A stretch of DNA of 64,000 bases from Pseudomonas sp. ICMP22404. Lineage in GTDB: Bacteria > Pseudomonadota > Gammaproteobacteria > Pseudomonadales > Pseudomonadaceae. This document shows, in pieces, positions 25,619 through 33,913 of the stretch. Position numbers and translations under genes: made by a program. The stretch's first letter is position 1; each line of letters opens with the position of its first letter. Where the stretch lies: contig NZ_VCNG01000003.1 in assembly GCF_006227205.1 (NCBI RefSeq), forward strand, positions 434,001 through 498,000, given 5' to 3'. The notes below the pieces were generated by a model. That model ran no database searches, was not told where the DNA came from, and saw only the letters and a list, made by a program, of their open reading frames with translations.

Positions 25619-27238
25619 CTACACCTTGAACCGCGCCACCGTCTCATGCAGCGAGCCGGCCATCTGTGCCAGGTCCTGGCCGGCCGTATCCGTGTGCCTT
25701 GCCCCCAGCAGCACCTGTTCCGACAGGTTGCGAATGCCCACCAGGTTGCGGTCCACCTCCCGGGCCACCAGGGCCTGTTGTTCCGTGGCGCTGGCGATCA
25801 TCAGGTTGCGCTCGTTGATCTGCGAAATCGAGCGGGCGATTTCATCCAGGGCGTCGCCGGAACGCTGGGCGACTTGCAAGGTATCCTGTACCCGCTCGCT
25901 GCTGCTTTGCATGGCCGTCACGGCATGCCCACTGTCCTGGCGGATGTTGCCGATCATGTCCTCGATTTCCCGGGTCGAATCCTGGGTGCGATGGGCCAAC
26001 GCGCGGACTTCGTCAGCCACCACCGCGAAGCCACGCCCGGCATCGCCGGCCCGGGCGGCTTCGATGGCGGCGTTCAGGGCCAACAGGTTGGTCTGCTCGG
26101 CGATACCACGGATCACATCCAGTACCGAGCTGATGTCCTCGACCCGTCCCGCCAACTGCTGGATGCGCGCCGACGTGTCCGTCACGCCGTCCGCCAGCGC
26201 CGAGATGGAAGCGACCGTCTGCTGAACCTGCTCACGGCCACGCTGGGCGGTCTGCTCCGAGACTCGCGAGGCTTCGCTGGTGCTCACGGCGTTGCGCGCC
26301 ACCTCGTCCACCGCCGCCGTCATCTGGTTCACCGCCGCCGCAGCCTGCTCGATTTCCATGCCTTGCAACTGCAACGTGCTGTTGGTCTGGCTGCTCACCG
26401 CACTCAGCTCTTCGGATGAACTGGCCACCCGATCCACCGAGGCCGCAATGTGCCGGACCATGGTGTTGAGGTTCTGCTGCATGTCGTGCATGTTGCTCAT
26501 TACACTGTCATTGGCGCCGACGCCTACCGGCACGCGGATCGTCAGGTCGCCCTGGGCGATGTGGCTCAGCACCCGCGCGGCGTCATCGGGCTCGCCGCCC
26601 AACGGACGGGTCACGCTGCGGGTCACCAGTATCGCCACGGTACTCACCACGGCCAGGCAGGCCAGGACCAACATCAGCATGTTGCGCCGCGCATCGCTGT
26701 AACGCGCCTGGGCCAGGTGCTCGCGTTCGGCGAATAACGTGCCTTGCATCGCCATCAGCCCTTCCAGGCTTTTGTACACCTCAAGCTCCGCCGGGATCAC
26801 CCCTTGCCTGAGCTGCATCATCGCCTCATCCATCGCGCCCTGGCGGATCAGCGCCTGCACCTGGACGAATGCGGCCACGTAGGCCTCTCGACGCTTCTTC
26901 AGTTCGGCAAAAGCCGCTTTGCCTTCGGGCTGAAACAACAGCGGCTCCAGCGTCGCGAAAGCCTGGGTGATGCGTTGCCGCGTGGCATCGATGGATTGCT
27001 GCACCTGCACGTTGTTCTTGTCGATCAGCAAGTCCCGGGTGTTCCTGGCGTTATCGCGCACGCCCGTGGCGATCACCATGATCGGGTCGATCTTCGGCCA
27101 ATCCTGCCTGACGATCTGCTCGGCCTGGTCGCGCAGCACAGCCAGATCGTGCAAGGCATACAACGCCAGAGCGATCAAGGCCAGCGGCGCGATGGCAAAG
27201 CCGATCACGATACGTTGGGCGGTGGTGAGTCTGGTCAT
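25619..27238 (-). CDS. Methyl-accepting chemotaxis protein
   Basis: 539 residues: transmembrane helix at about 8-30, a periplasmic four-helix-bundle sensor (about 35-190, rich in helical repeats), a second helix at about 190-212, a HAMP domain with TRPLGGEPDDAARVLSHIAQGDL, and a signalling domain with the hairpin tip around IRGIAEQTNLLALNAAIEA. GGGAG lies 8 bases before the ATG. The ligand is not evident. It is followed by the nrdG gene on the same strand but with a 110-bp gap. Confidence 0.9.
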   Translation of the reverse strand: MTRLTTAQRIVIGFAIAPLALIALALYALHDLAVLRDQAEQIVRQDWPKIDPIMVIATGVRDNARNTRDLLIDKNNVQVQQSIDATRQRITQAFATLEPLLFQPEGKAAFAELKKRREAYVAAFVQVQALIRQGAMDEAMMQLRQGVIPAELEVYKSLEGLMAMQGTLFAEREHLAQARYSDARRNMLMLVLACLAVVSTVAILVTRSVTRPLGGEPDDAARVLSHIAQGDLTIRVPVGVGANDSVMSNMHDMQQNLNTMVRHIAASVDRVASSSEELSAVSSQTNSTLQLQGMEIEQAAAAVNQMTAAVDEVARNAVSTSEASRVSEQTAQRGREQVQQTVASISALADGVTDTSARIQQLAGRVEDISSVLDVIRGIAEQTNLLALNAAIEAARAGDAGRGFAVVADEVRALAHRTQDSTREIEDMIGNIRQDSGHAVTAMQSSSERVQDTLQVAQRSGDALDEIARSISQINERNLMIASATEQQALVAREVDRNLVGIRNLSEQVLLGARHTDTAGQDLAQMAGSLHETVARFKV

Positions 27239-27348
27239 ATCAAATGCTCCCTGTTCAACTACCTGCCGATCCGGCAGCGCATTTGAAAACCTTGGAAAAA
27301 AGTGAGCGGGTCATTCCGAGCCGCGGTGTCGTTCGTCCTGGCGCAGGC

Positions 27349-28044
27349 TTAGCTGCGCAACACGAACGAGGGAAACAGCTCCCGCAGGGCGGCCCACAGT
27401 TCGGGCTGCAAGGCGTGTGCCGAAACGCTGGAGAGGTGCGGGTCGAGCATCCGGGCGGTGCGCACCAGTTGCACGGCGAAGCGGGTCACACCCCGCTCGC
27501 TCAGGCGCCGGGCCAGGGTCAACAGCCGCTCGGGGTCGAACAGATGCCAATGCACCGTGGTGCGACATTCGTAATCCACACCGCTGTCCAGCAGATGGTC
27601 GAGGCTGCGCCAGTTGGCCGCGCCACTGCCTTCAACCCGGGTCACGTCCAGGGCATCTTCGGGCAATGCCTTGACGTCAAAGCCCACCCAATCGGCTTGC
27701 CCTACCACCTTGGCGAACGCCGCCGGCTTGATGCCGGCGCTGTGCAGGCCGATGCGAAAGCCCATCTGCCGCACCTCCGCCATGGCCGAGGCCAGGCCGT
27801 CCTGCAAGGTCGGCTCGCCGCCGCTGAACACCACGGCGTCGAGCAGGTCCTGGCGGCGTTGCAGGAACGCCAGCACCCGGCACCAATCCACTTCCTCGCT
27901 GCCACGGGGCGGAATCAGTTGCGGGTTATGGCAATAACGACAACGCCAGGCGCAGCCCTGGCAAAACAGTACGCAAGCCAATTGGCCCGGATAATCGAGG
28001 GTGGTCAGGGGCACCATGCCCCCGACCCGCAGCACTCGACTCAT
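27349..28044 (-). CDS. nrdG: Anaerobic RNR activating protein NrdG
   Basis: 231 residues of the radical-SAM activase family. The cluster motif CQGCAWRCRYCHN (C-x3-C-x2-C) is near residue 30, followed by VVFSGGEPTLQ. It generates the glycyl radical on the class III ribonucleotide reductase. Its ATG overlaps the stop of the 53-residue glycyl-radical gene (TCAT on the plus strand), so the two are translationally coupled. Third gene of the nrdD operon. Confidence 0.9.
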   Translation of the reverse strand: MSRVLRVGGMVPLTTLDYPGQLACVLFCQGCAWRCRYCHNPQLIPPRGSEEVDWCRVLAFLQRRQDLLDAVVFSGGEPTLQDGLASAMAEVRQMGFRIGLHSAGIKPAAFAKVVGQADWVGFDVKALPEDALDVTRVEGSGAANWRSLDHLLDSGVDYECRTTVHWHLFDPERLLTLARRLSERGVTRFAVQLVRTARMLDPHLSSVSAHALQPELWAALRELFPSFVLRS

Positions 28045-28202
28045 GGACGCCCGGCCGCGCGTTCAGTGAAATGCACCCGCTCGCGGTGCTCGGACTGCTT
28101 GCCCGGGTTGAACGCCGCCACCGGGCGGTGATACCCCATCACCCGGGTCCAGACTTCACAACGTTGGCGCTGGGCCTGCGGAAGGTTGCTCGATTCATTC
28201 AT
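28041..28202 (-). CDS. Separate glycyl-radical domain of class III RNR (NrdD C-terminal part)
   Basis: 53 residues from the ATG at 28200-28202, with AAGGAG 7 bases upstream. The sequence CEVWTRVMGYHRPVAAF followed by NPGKQSEHRERVHF aligns with the C terminus of E. coli NrdD (RVCGYLG ... FNAGKQEEVKRRV), so Gly23 is the expected radical site. The preceding gene stops after its zinc motif and lacks this glycine. The two frames differ, with 29 bases between the nrdD stop and this ATG. It therefore looks like a real small gene and not just readthrough, although frameshifting cannot be excluded. Confidence 0.8.
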   Translation of the reverse strand: MNESSNLPQAQRQRCEVWTRVMGYHRPVAAFNPGKQSEHRERVHFTERAAGRP

Positions 28203-28231
28203 GGTGAAACTCCTTGCGGTGGATGATCGGA

Positions 28232-30247
28232 TCAGTGGACGCTGCGTGCCTGCTGCTGTTGCAGCAGCAACGCCTCGTCGCATTTGGGACAGAACTCGTG
28301 TTCACCGGCCAGGTAGCCATGCACCGGGCAGATGGAAAACGTCGGCGTGACCGTCAGGTACGGCAGCCGGAAACGCCCCAGGGCCTTGCGCACCAATTGC
28401 TTGCAGGCCTGGGTGGATGAAATCTGCTCGGCCATGTACAGGTGCAACACGGTGCCGCCGGTGTACTTGCATTGCAGTTCGTCCTGCAGTTCCAGGGCTT
28501 CGAACGGGTCCTCGGTAAACCCCACCGGCAATTGCGAAGAGTTGGTGTAGTACGGCGCGACCGGGCTGCCGGCCTGCAGGATATCGGGGTAACGCTTGAG
28601 GTCTTCCTTGGCGAAGCGGTAGGTGGTGCCTTCGGCGGGCGTGGCTTCCAGGTTGTAGAGGTGGCCGGTCTCCTCCTGGAAACGCAGCAGCGTCGCCCGT
28701 ACATGATCGAGCAACCGCAGCGCGAACTCGCGTCCCTGCCCGGTGTGCAGCCCCTGCTGGTCATCGGTGAAATTGCGCAGCATTTCGTGCAGGCCATTCA
28801 CGCCGATGGTGGAGAAGTGATTGCGCAAGGTGCCCAGGTAACGCTTGGTGTAGGGGTACAGGCCGGCATCCATGTGGTGCTGAATCACCTTGCGCTTGAC
28901 CTCCAGGCTTTCCTTCGCCAGTTCCATCAGGGCATCGAGACGCTGCAACAGTGCGCTGGTGTTGCCCTTGTACAGGTAGCCCAGCCGTGCGCAGTTGATC
29001 GTCACCACCCCCAGCGAGCCGGTCTGCTCCGCCGAACCGAACAAGCCGCCACCGCGCTTGAGCAGCTCGCGCACATCCAGTTGCAAGCGGCAGCACATTG
29101 ACCGCACCTGGTTGGGTTGCATGTCCGAGTTGAGGAAATTCTGGAAGTACGGCAAGCCGTAGCGGGCCGTCATTTCAAACAGGCGGTCGGCGTTTTCGCT
29201 GTCCCACGGGAAATCATGGGTGATGTTGTAGGTCGGGATCGGGAAGGTGAACACCCGCCCTTTCGCATCGCCGGCTTGCATTACCTCGATGTAGGCGCGA
29301 TTGATCAGTTCCATTTCCGCTTGCAGGTCGCCATAGGCGAACGGCATCTCTTCACCACCGATGATCGGAATCTGTTCGCGCAGATCCTGCGGACAGACCC
29401 AGTCGAAGGTCAGGTTGGTAAACGGCGTTTGCGTGCCCCAGCGCGAGGGGACGTTGAGGTTGTAGATGAACTCCTGCAACGACTGGCGGACCTCGTCGTA
29501 GCTGAGCCGGTCCTTGCGCACGTAGGGCGCCAGGTAGGTGTCGAACGAGCTGAAGGCCTGGGCCCCGGCCCATTCGTTCTGCAGGGTGCCGAGGAAATTC
29601 ACCATCTGCCCCAGGGCACTGCTCAGGTGCTTGGGCGGCCCGGCCTCGACCCGCCCCGGTACACCATTGAGGCCTTCGTGCAATAGCGTACGCAGGGACC
29701 AACCGGCACAGTAGCCGGCGAGCATGTCCAGGTCATGGATATGCAGGTCGGCCTCGCGGTGCGCCTCGCCGATGGCCTGGCTGTAGACTTCATCGAGCCA
29801 ATAGTTGGCGGTGACCTTGCCGGAGACGTTGAGGATCAACCCGCCGAGGGAATACCCCTGGTTGGCGTTGGCCTGCACGCGCCAGTCTTCACGATCGAGG
29901 TATTCGTTCATCGACGTGGCGACTTCCACCAGGGTGCGGCGGTCCCGGCGCAGGCGCCCGTGTTGCTCGCGGTAGACGATGTAGGCGCGCATGGCGAGGA
30001 AGAAACCGGCGTCCATCAGCACCCGCTCGACCCGATCCTGGATCTGCTCGACGTTCAATCGTGACTGCCCTTCCAATCGGGCAAGCACGGCGTCGAGCAG
30101 CGCTTCGGCTTCAGCCTCGGCGTATTCGCCGGTGGCCTTGCCGGCGGCGATCAGCGCCTGGCGGATCTTGTCCGCATCGAAGGCGACCACACTGCCGTCG
30201 CGCTTGTGCAGGCGGTTGCACCCTACTGAGATCAACGTACTTTGCAT
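28232..30247 (-). CDS. nrdD: Anaerobic ribonucleoside-triphosphate reductase NrdD (catalytic part)
   Basis: 671 residues: an ATP-cone domain (about 1-95, VAFDADKIRQALIAAG) and the glycyl-radical-enzyme barrel. It ends with a zinc-type motif in which one Cys is His (CPVHGYLAGEHEFCPKC) and then stops at QQQQARSVH, without the usual C-terminal glycyl-radical loop. The missing loop is on the next gene. Start at ATG 30245-30247 with TGGAG upstream; the longer frame has no ribosome site. An ANR-type box lies about 87 bp upstream. It makes dNTPs when oxygen is absent. Confidence 0.9.
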   Translation of the reverse strand: MQSTLISVGCNRLHKRDGSVVAFDADKIRQALIAAGKATGEYAEAEAEALLDAVLARLEGQSRLNVEQIQDRVERVLMDAGFFLAMRAYIVYREQHGRLRRDRRTLVEVATSMNEYLDREDWRVQANANQGYSLGGLILNVSGKVTANYWLDEVYSQAIGEAHREADLHIHDLDMLAGYCAGWSLRTLLHEGLNGVPGRVEAGPPKHLSSALGQMVNFLGTLQNEWAGAQAFSSFDTYLAPYVRKDRLSYDEVRQSLQEFIYNLNVPSRWGTQTPFTNLTFDWVCPQDLREQIPIIGGEEMPFAYGDLQAEMELINRAYIEVMQAGDAKGRVFTFPIPTYNITHDFPWDSENADRLFEMTARYGLPYFQNFLNSDMQPNQVRSMCCRLQLDVRELLKRGGGLFGSAEQTGSLGVVTINCARLGYLYKGNTSALLQRLDALMELAKESLEVKRKVIQHHMDAGLYPYTKRYLGTLRNHFSTIGVNGLHEMLRNFTDDQQGLHTGQGREFALRLLDHVRATLLRFQEETGHLYNLEATPAEGTTYRFAKEDLKRYPDILQAGSPVAPYYTNSSQLPVGFTEDPFEALELQDELQCKYTGGTVLHLYMAEQISSTQACKQLVRKALGRFRLPYLTVTPTFSICPVHGYLAGEHEFCPKCDEALLLQQQQARSVH

Positions 30248-30333
30248 TTGGGCTCCAGACACTACATATAGGCCTTTCAAGTTCATAAAACACAATATGC
30301 AGTGGAGAGTACGGGTTGAAGGCTGGTTTGCAA

Positions 30334-30347
30334 TTGACTGATGTCAA
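30334..30347. promoter_or_regulatory. ANR/DNR-type box upstream of nrdD
   Basis: TTGACTGATGTCAA is a perfect dyad (TTGAC-N4-GTCAA), one base per arm from the TTGAT-N4-ATCAA consensus. It lies 87 bp upstream of the nrdD ATG, fitting anaerobic induction. Confidence 0.7.
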
Positions 30348-30389
30348 GAATCGGGGGAGTCAATTGATAGGGATGTGACTGGGCTGCCG

Positions 30390-30488
30390 TCATCGCGAGC
30401 AGGCTCGCTCCCACAGGGGACCTGGGTGAACACAAATCTCCCAGTCAACCCAAACCCCATGTGGGAGCGAGCCTGCTCGCGATAGCGC
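30390..30488. repeat. REP pair (inverted)
   Basis: Two opposed REP units (30391-30415 and 30460-30487) between the moaA stop and the nrdD promoter. Confidence 0.8.
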
Positions 30489-30509
30489 CGCCACAGGCAA
30501 CGATGCTCC

Positions 30510-31502
30510 TCACCCCCCACTCATGTTCATGAACCGTACGATCTGCACCTCCCCACCCGGGTTGAAGTCGTGACGCAGAGGCTTGCCGCGCAAGGCGTGT
30601 TGCACCGCCTGGATCACCGGCTGGTCCTCCAGCGGATAGCGCCGCAGCAGGCCACGCAGGTCGAGGGAGTTCTCTTGTCCAAGGCACAGCAGCAAGCGAC
30701 CTTCAACGGTCATGCGCACCCGGTTGCAACTGGCGCAGAAGTTGTGGGTGTTCGGCGAAATGAAGCCGATCCGCGTGTCAGGATGGCGCTCCAGGCGCAC
30801 ATAACGCGCCGGCCCGCCGCTATTCTCGGCGCTGTCGAGCAACCGGTGATGACGGACGATCGCCGCCCGGACCTCTTCGCTGGAACAAAACGACTCGCCC
30901 CGGGAACGTCCTACCTCTCCCAACGGCATTTCCTCGATGAAGCTGATGTCGATGCGTTGCTCGATGGCGTACTGCACCAACGCCGGCACCTCATCGAAGT
31001 TGCGCCCCTTCATCACCACGCAGTTGAGCTTGATCCGCTCGAACCCGGCCGCCTTCGCCGCTTCGATGCCAGCCAGCACCTGGTCGAGGTTGCCGTTACG
31101 GGTGATGGCCCGAAAACGCTCCCCGTCCAGGCTGTCGAGGCTGATGTTCATGCGCTTGACGCCGGCATCGACCAGCGGCCTGGACAACCGCCCCAACTGC
31201 GAGCCGTTGCTGGTCATCACCAGCTCGCGCAGGCCGGGCAATGCCGCGATATCGCGGCACAACCCGACGATGCCCGGGCGAATCAGCGGCTCGCCGCCGG
31301 TCAGGCGGATCTTCTTCACTCCCAGGCCGACGAACAACCGCGCCAACCGCTGGAGCTCTTCCAGGGTCAATACCTGCTGACGCGGCAGGAAGGTCATGTG
31401 CTTCGCCATGCAATACACACAGCGAAAATCACAACGATCGGTCACCGACATCCGCAAATAATCGATCTGGCGCCCAAATCCATCCTGCAGCACAGCGTTC
31501 AT
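30510..31502 (-). CDS. moaA: GTP 3',8-cyclase MoaA
   Basis: 330 residues, radical-SAM enzyme for the first step of molybdenum cofactor synthesis. The N-terminal cluster [10 protein letters not shown] (C-x3-C-x2-C) and the C-terminal cluster region [21 protein letters not shown] are present, and the protein ends in the Gly-Gly tail (NMSGG) needed for catalysis. GGGGG precedes the ATG at 31500-31502. It follows the nar isomerase gene by 25 bp and is probably the last gene of the narK1 transcript, supplying cofactor for NarG. Confidence 0.9.
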   Translation of the reverse strand: MNAVLQDGFGRQIDYLRMSVTDRCDFRCVYCMAKHMTFLPRQQVLTLEELQRLARLFVGLGVKKIRLTGGEPLIRPGIVGLCRDIAALPGLRELVMTSNGSQLGRLSRPLVDAGVKRMNISLDSLDGERFRAITRNGNLDQVLAGIEAAKAAGFERIKLNCVVMKGRNFDEVPALVQYAIEQRIDISFIEEMPLGEVGRSRGESFCSSEEVRAAIVRHHRLLDSAENSGGPARYVRLERHPDTRIGFISPNTHNFCASCNRVRMTVEGRLLLCLGQENSLDLRGLLRRYPLEDQPVIQAVQHALRGKPLRHDFNPGGEVQIVRFMNMSGG

Positions 31503-31527
31503 GAATGCCCCCTGTTCGAGTCGGTGC

Positions 31528-32472
31528 TCACTGCACCAGCGGCGAGTCGGCGCCCTGAAGATGAATGCCGCGAATGTCCGCTGCACCGATCAGGGTTTGC
31601 AGGTACTGCACCAGCGCTTTCTGCCAGACGCCCTGCTGCAACTGGGTGCGGATCGCCGTCGCCACTGCCTCGTAAGGCAACGGCTGGCCGTCGATGCGCT
31701 GGTCGATGCTGATCACGTGCCAGCCATAGCGACTCTCCAGGGGTTTGCCGCACAGTCCCGCCGGCAAGGCGAACAACTGACGCTCAAGCTCAGGCACGGT
31801 CTGGCCCTTGCTGATCTGCCCCAGCGACCCGCCCTGCTCCTTGGACGGGCAAGCCGAATACTTATGGGCCAGATCGGCGAAGCTGCCCGGAGCCTGGTCC
31901 AGTCGTTCCAGCAGCAGTTCGGCCTGGACATGGGCGAGGCTGCGTCCCTCGGCATCGTCCGGTGCGCATTCGAGCAGGATGTGCCGCACCGCCAGCAACG
32001 GTGCGCTGTGAAAGCGCGCCCGGTTGCTTTCGTAGTAGCGCAGGCAGGTCGCTTCGTCGCATTGCGGCACCTGCACCTCGCGCTCGAGCAGCAGCCGCGT
32101 CGCCGCCTCCTCTTCGTTTTCGCCAGCACCGACCTGCAGGGACAGGCCCAGCTCGGCGATGCGTTGCTGGAGCAGTTCCCGAATCACCAGGGCCCGCGCC
32201 GCCTGGTAGACCGCGTCCTCCCGACTCTGCGCCGGGTGGTACTGCAGCTCCTGGGCCATCGCCTGCGGGGTGATCGACACCCCGTTGACGCTGATGATCG
32301 GCCACTCCTGTTCACTGCTGGCGATCAACTGCGGCGACTCTTCGTCAACCGTCACCGGATCGAACTGCACCGCCCCAAGGGGCGCGACATCCGCCACGGG
32401 CGCCGCGCTTGCCGAAGATCCACAGCCGCCGCTGCCGCCATTACCGCCACCACATCCGCATCCACTGGCCAT
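31528..32472 (-). CDS. PpiC-type peptidyl-prolyl isomerase of the nar operon
   Basis: 314 residues. The N terminus is unusual: [20 protein letters not shown], Gly/Cys-rich, with no signal peptide, so it should be cytoplasmic. A SurA/PpiC-type parvulin domain (about 175-275) contains [21 protein letters not shown] and YGWHVISID. The middle is helical and acidic. GAGGAGG precedes the ATG at 32470-32472, and the gene begins 10 bp after narI. Likely helps fold or assemble NarGHI; the same position is occupied by an isomerase gene in other pseudomonads. Confidence 0.8.
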   Translation of the reverse strand: MASGCGCGGGNGGSGGCGSSASAAPVADVAPLGAVQFDPVTVDEESPQLIASSEQEWPIISVNGVSITPQAMAQELQYHPAQSREDAVYQAARALVIRELLQQRIAELGLSLQVGAGENEEEAATRLLLEREVQVPQCDEATCLRYYESNRARFHSAPLLAVRHILLECAPDDAEGRSLAHVQAELLLERLDQAPGSFADLAHKYSACPSKEQGGSLGQISKGQTVPELERQLFALPAGLCGKPLESRYGWHVISIDQRIDGQPLPYEAVATAIRTQLQQGVWQKALVQYLQTLIGAADIRGIHLQGADSPLVQ

Positions 32473-32482
32473 GATCGCCTCC

Positions 32483-33163
32483 TCAGAATTTCTGCCGAAC
32501 GATTTGATAACGCCGTCCCAGGTACCAGACCGGCGCACTGACGATGTGCACCAGACGGGTGAACGGAAACAGCACGAACAGGGTCAGGCCGAGCAGCACA
32601 TGGAGCTTGTAGACCAGGCCCACCGGCGCTATCGATGTGGCGGCGTCGACCGGACGCAACATCACGGTGTTCTGCGCCCATTCGGCTAGCATCACCATCA
32701 CCGAACCGTCCATGTGGGCGGTGGAGGCAACGATGGTCATCAGCCCCAGCACCAGTTGCACCAGCAAGACCACCAACACCAGGATGTCCGAGGTGTTGGA
32801 CGTGGCGCGAACCCGTGGGTCGCTCAGCCGGCGGTTGAGCAGCATCAGCAAGCCGATCAGGCCCAACGCGCCGAAAAAGCCACCGGAAACCATCGCCAAC
32901 AACTGTTTGTTCTCGGTACTCAGCACATGGTGGTAGACCGCCGACGGCGTCAGCAGCCCCACAAAGTGGCCGGCCAGCACGAACAGCACGCCGACGTGGA
33001 ACAGGTTGCTCGCCACGCGCATGCCGCGTTTGTTCAGCATCTGGCTGGAGCCGGCCTTCCAGGTGTACTGGGCGAGGTCGAACCGCGCCCAGCTGCCGAG
33101 CAGACAAATCGCCAGGGCGACATAGGGGTAGACCCCGAACAACAACAGATCCCACTTAGACAT
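32483..33163 (-). CDS. narI: Respiratory nitrate reductase gamma subunit NarI
   Basis: 226 residues with five transmembrane helices and the paired heme-b histidines: HVGVLFVLAGHFVGLL in the second helix, and VYKLHVLLGLTLFVL with FTRLVH near the C terminus. It takes electrons from quinol and passes them to NarH. The ATG at 33161-33163 overlaps the end of narJ by 8 bp. Confidence 0.95.
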   Translation of the reverse strand: MSKWDLLLFGVYPYVALAICLLGSWARFDLAQYTWKAGSSQMLNKRGMRVASNLFHVGVLFVLAGHFVGLLTPSAVYHHVLSTENKQLLAMVSGGFFGALGLIGLLMLLNRRLSDPRVRATSNTSDILVLVVLLVQLVLGLMTIVASTAHMDGSVMVMLAEWAQNTVMLRPVDAATSIAPVGLVYKLHVLLGLTLFVLFPFTRLVHIVSAPVWYLGRRYQIVRQKF

Positions 33164-33911
33164 TGCCCACCTCCCCGGCTGGCGCAGCGGCCCGCCCTTC
33201 ATGCTGAAAATCCACCCAGTGCAATGGCACCGCACTTTCTTCCCTGACCCTGCCCGGCGCGCTCGGCAGCGAACTGCAACGGTCCTGCTGTTCGGCCTTC
33301 ATGAAATCCACCGCCTCTTCCTCCCAGACCCGGTCAAGGGCTTCCAGGGAGTCGTCCCGTGGCTCGGCCTTCACTTGCTCACGCAACTCGGCGACCGCGC
33401 CCTGGGGTTCGGCCCCGGCAACTTGCAGCAAGGCCCGGAAGCAACTGGCATAGGCGCTTTCACGCTCATCCAGGCGCGCGGCGAGCAAGGCCAGCAGGTG
33501 CGCGACATCCGCCAGGCCCTCGCGGGCCTCAAGGTCTTCGCGGGTGGAGAGATACTCCAGGTACAACGGGATGTAGTCGGGCAGTTCCTTGACGCCGATG
33601 GCGAAACCGGCCGCCTCGTATTGGGCCATCATGTCCACCATGGCCTGGCCCCGGTCGCGGGACTCGCCATGGACATGTTCGAACAGCAACAACGACAGCG
33701 AACGGCCGCGGCCGAACAACGCGCCGTAGTGCTCCTGGCCGTCCATCAGGTCCTTGGCGCAGATCACCTCCAGCAACTCGAACAGCCCGGCGCGCTGGTT
33801 GGGACTGATTTCCCGCGCCTGGAGAATCGCTTGCTCCAGCTCGTCACGACCGGCCACCAGGGTCTCGGTCGGGTAGTCGAGCAACAACGAAATCACCTTG
33901 AGAATGCGCAT
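33156..33911 (-). CDS. narJ: Nitrate reductase assembly chaperone NarJ
   Basis: 251 residues of the NarJ/TorD all-helical chaperone family: MRILKVISLLLDYPTETLV at the start, LFEHVHGESRDRGQAMVDM and ELPDYIPLYLEYLS in the middle. It holds NarGH until the molybdenum cofactor is inserted. The acidic tail is longer than in E. coli. Located 2 bp after narH. Confidence 0.95.
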   Translation of the reverse strand: MRILKVISLLLDYPTETLVAGRDELEQAILQAREISPNQRAGLFELLEVICAKDLMDGQEHYGALFGRGRSLSLLLFEHVHGESRDRGQAMVDMMAQYEAAGFAIGVKELPDYIPLYLEYLSTREDLEAREGLADVAHLLALLAARLDERESAYASCFRALLQVAGAEPQGAVAELREQVKAEPRDDSLEALDRVWEEEAVDFMKAEQQDRCSSLPSAPGRVREESAVPLHWVDFQHEGRAAAPAGEVGNV

Positions 33912-33913
33912 GC

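Noticed and set aside
28203..28283. N-terminal extension of the glycyl-radical ORF into nrdD
   Set aside because: The extension overlaps nrdD in another frame and has no ribosome site; the ATG at 28202 has AAGGAG at good spacing. Frameshift fusion is kept as an alternative in the finding.
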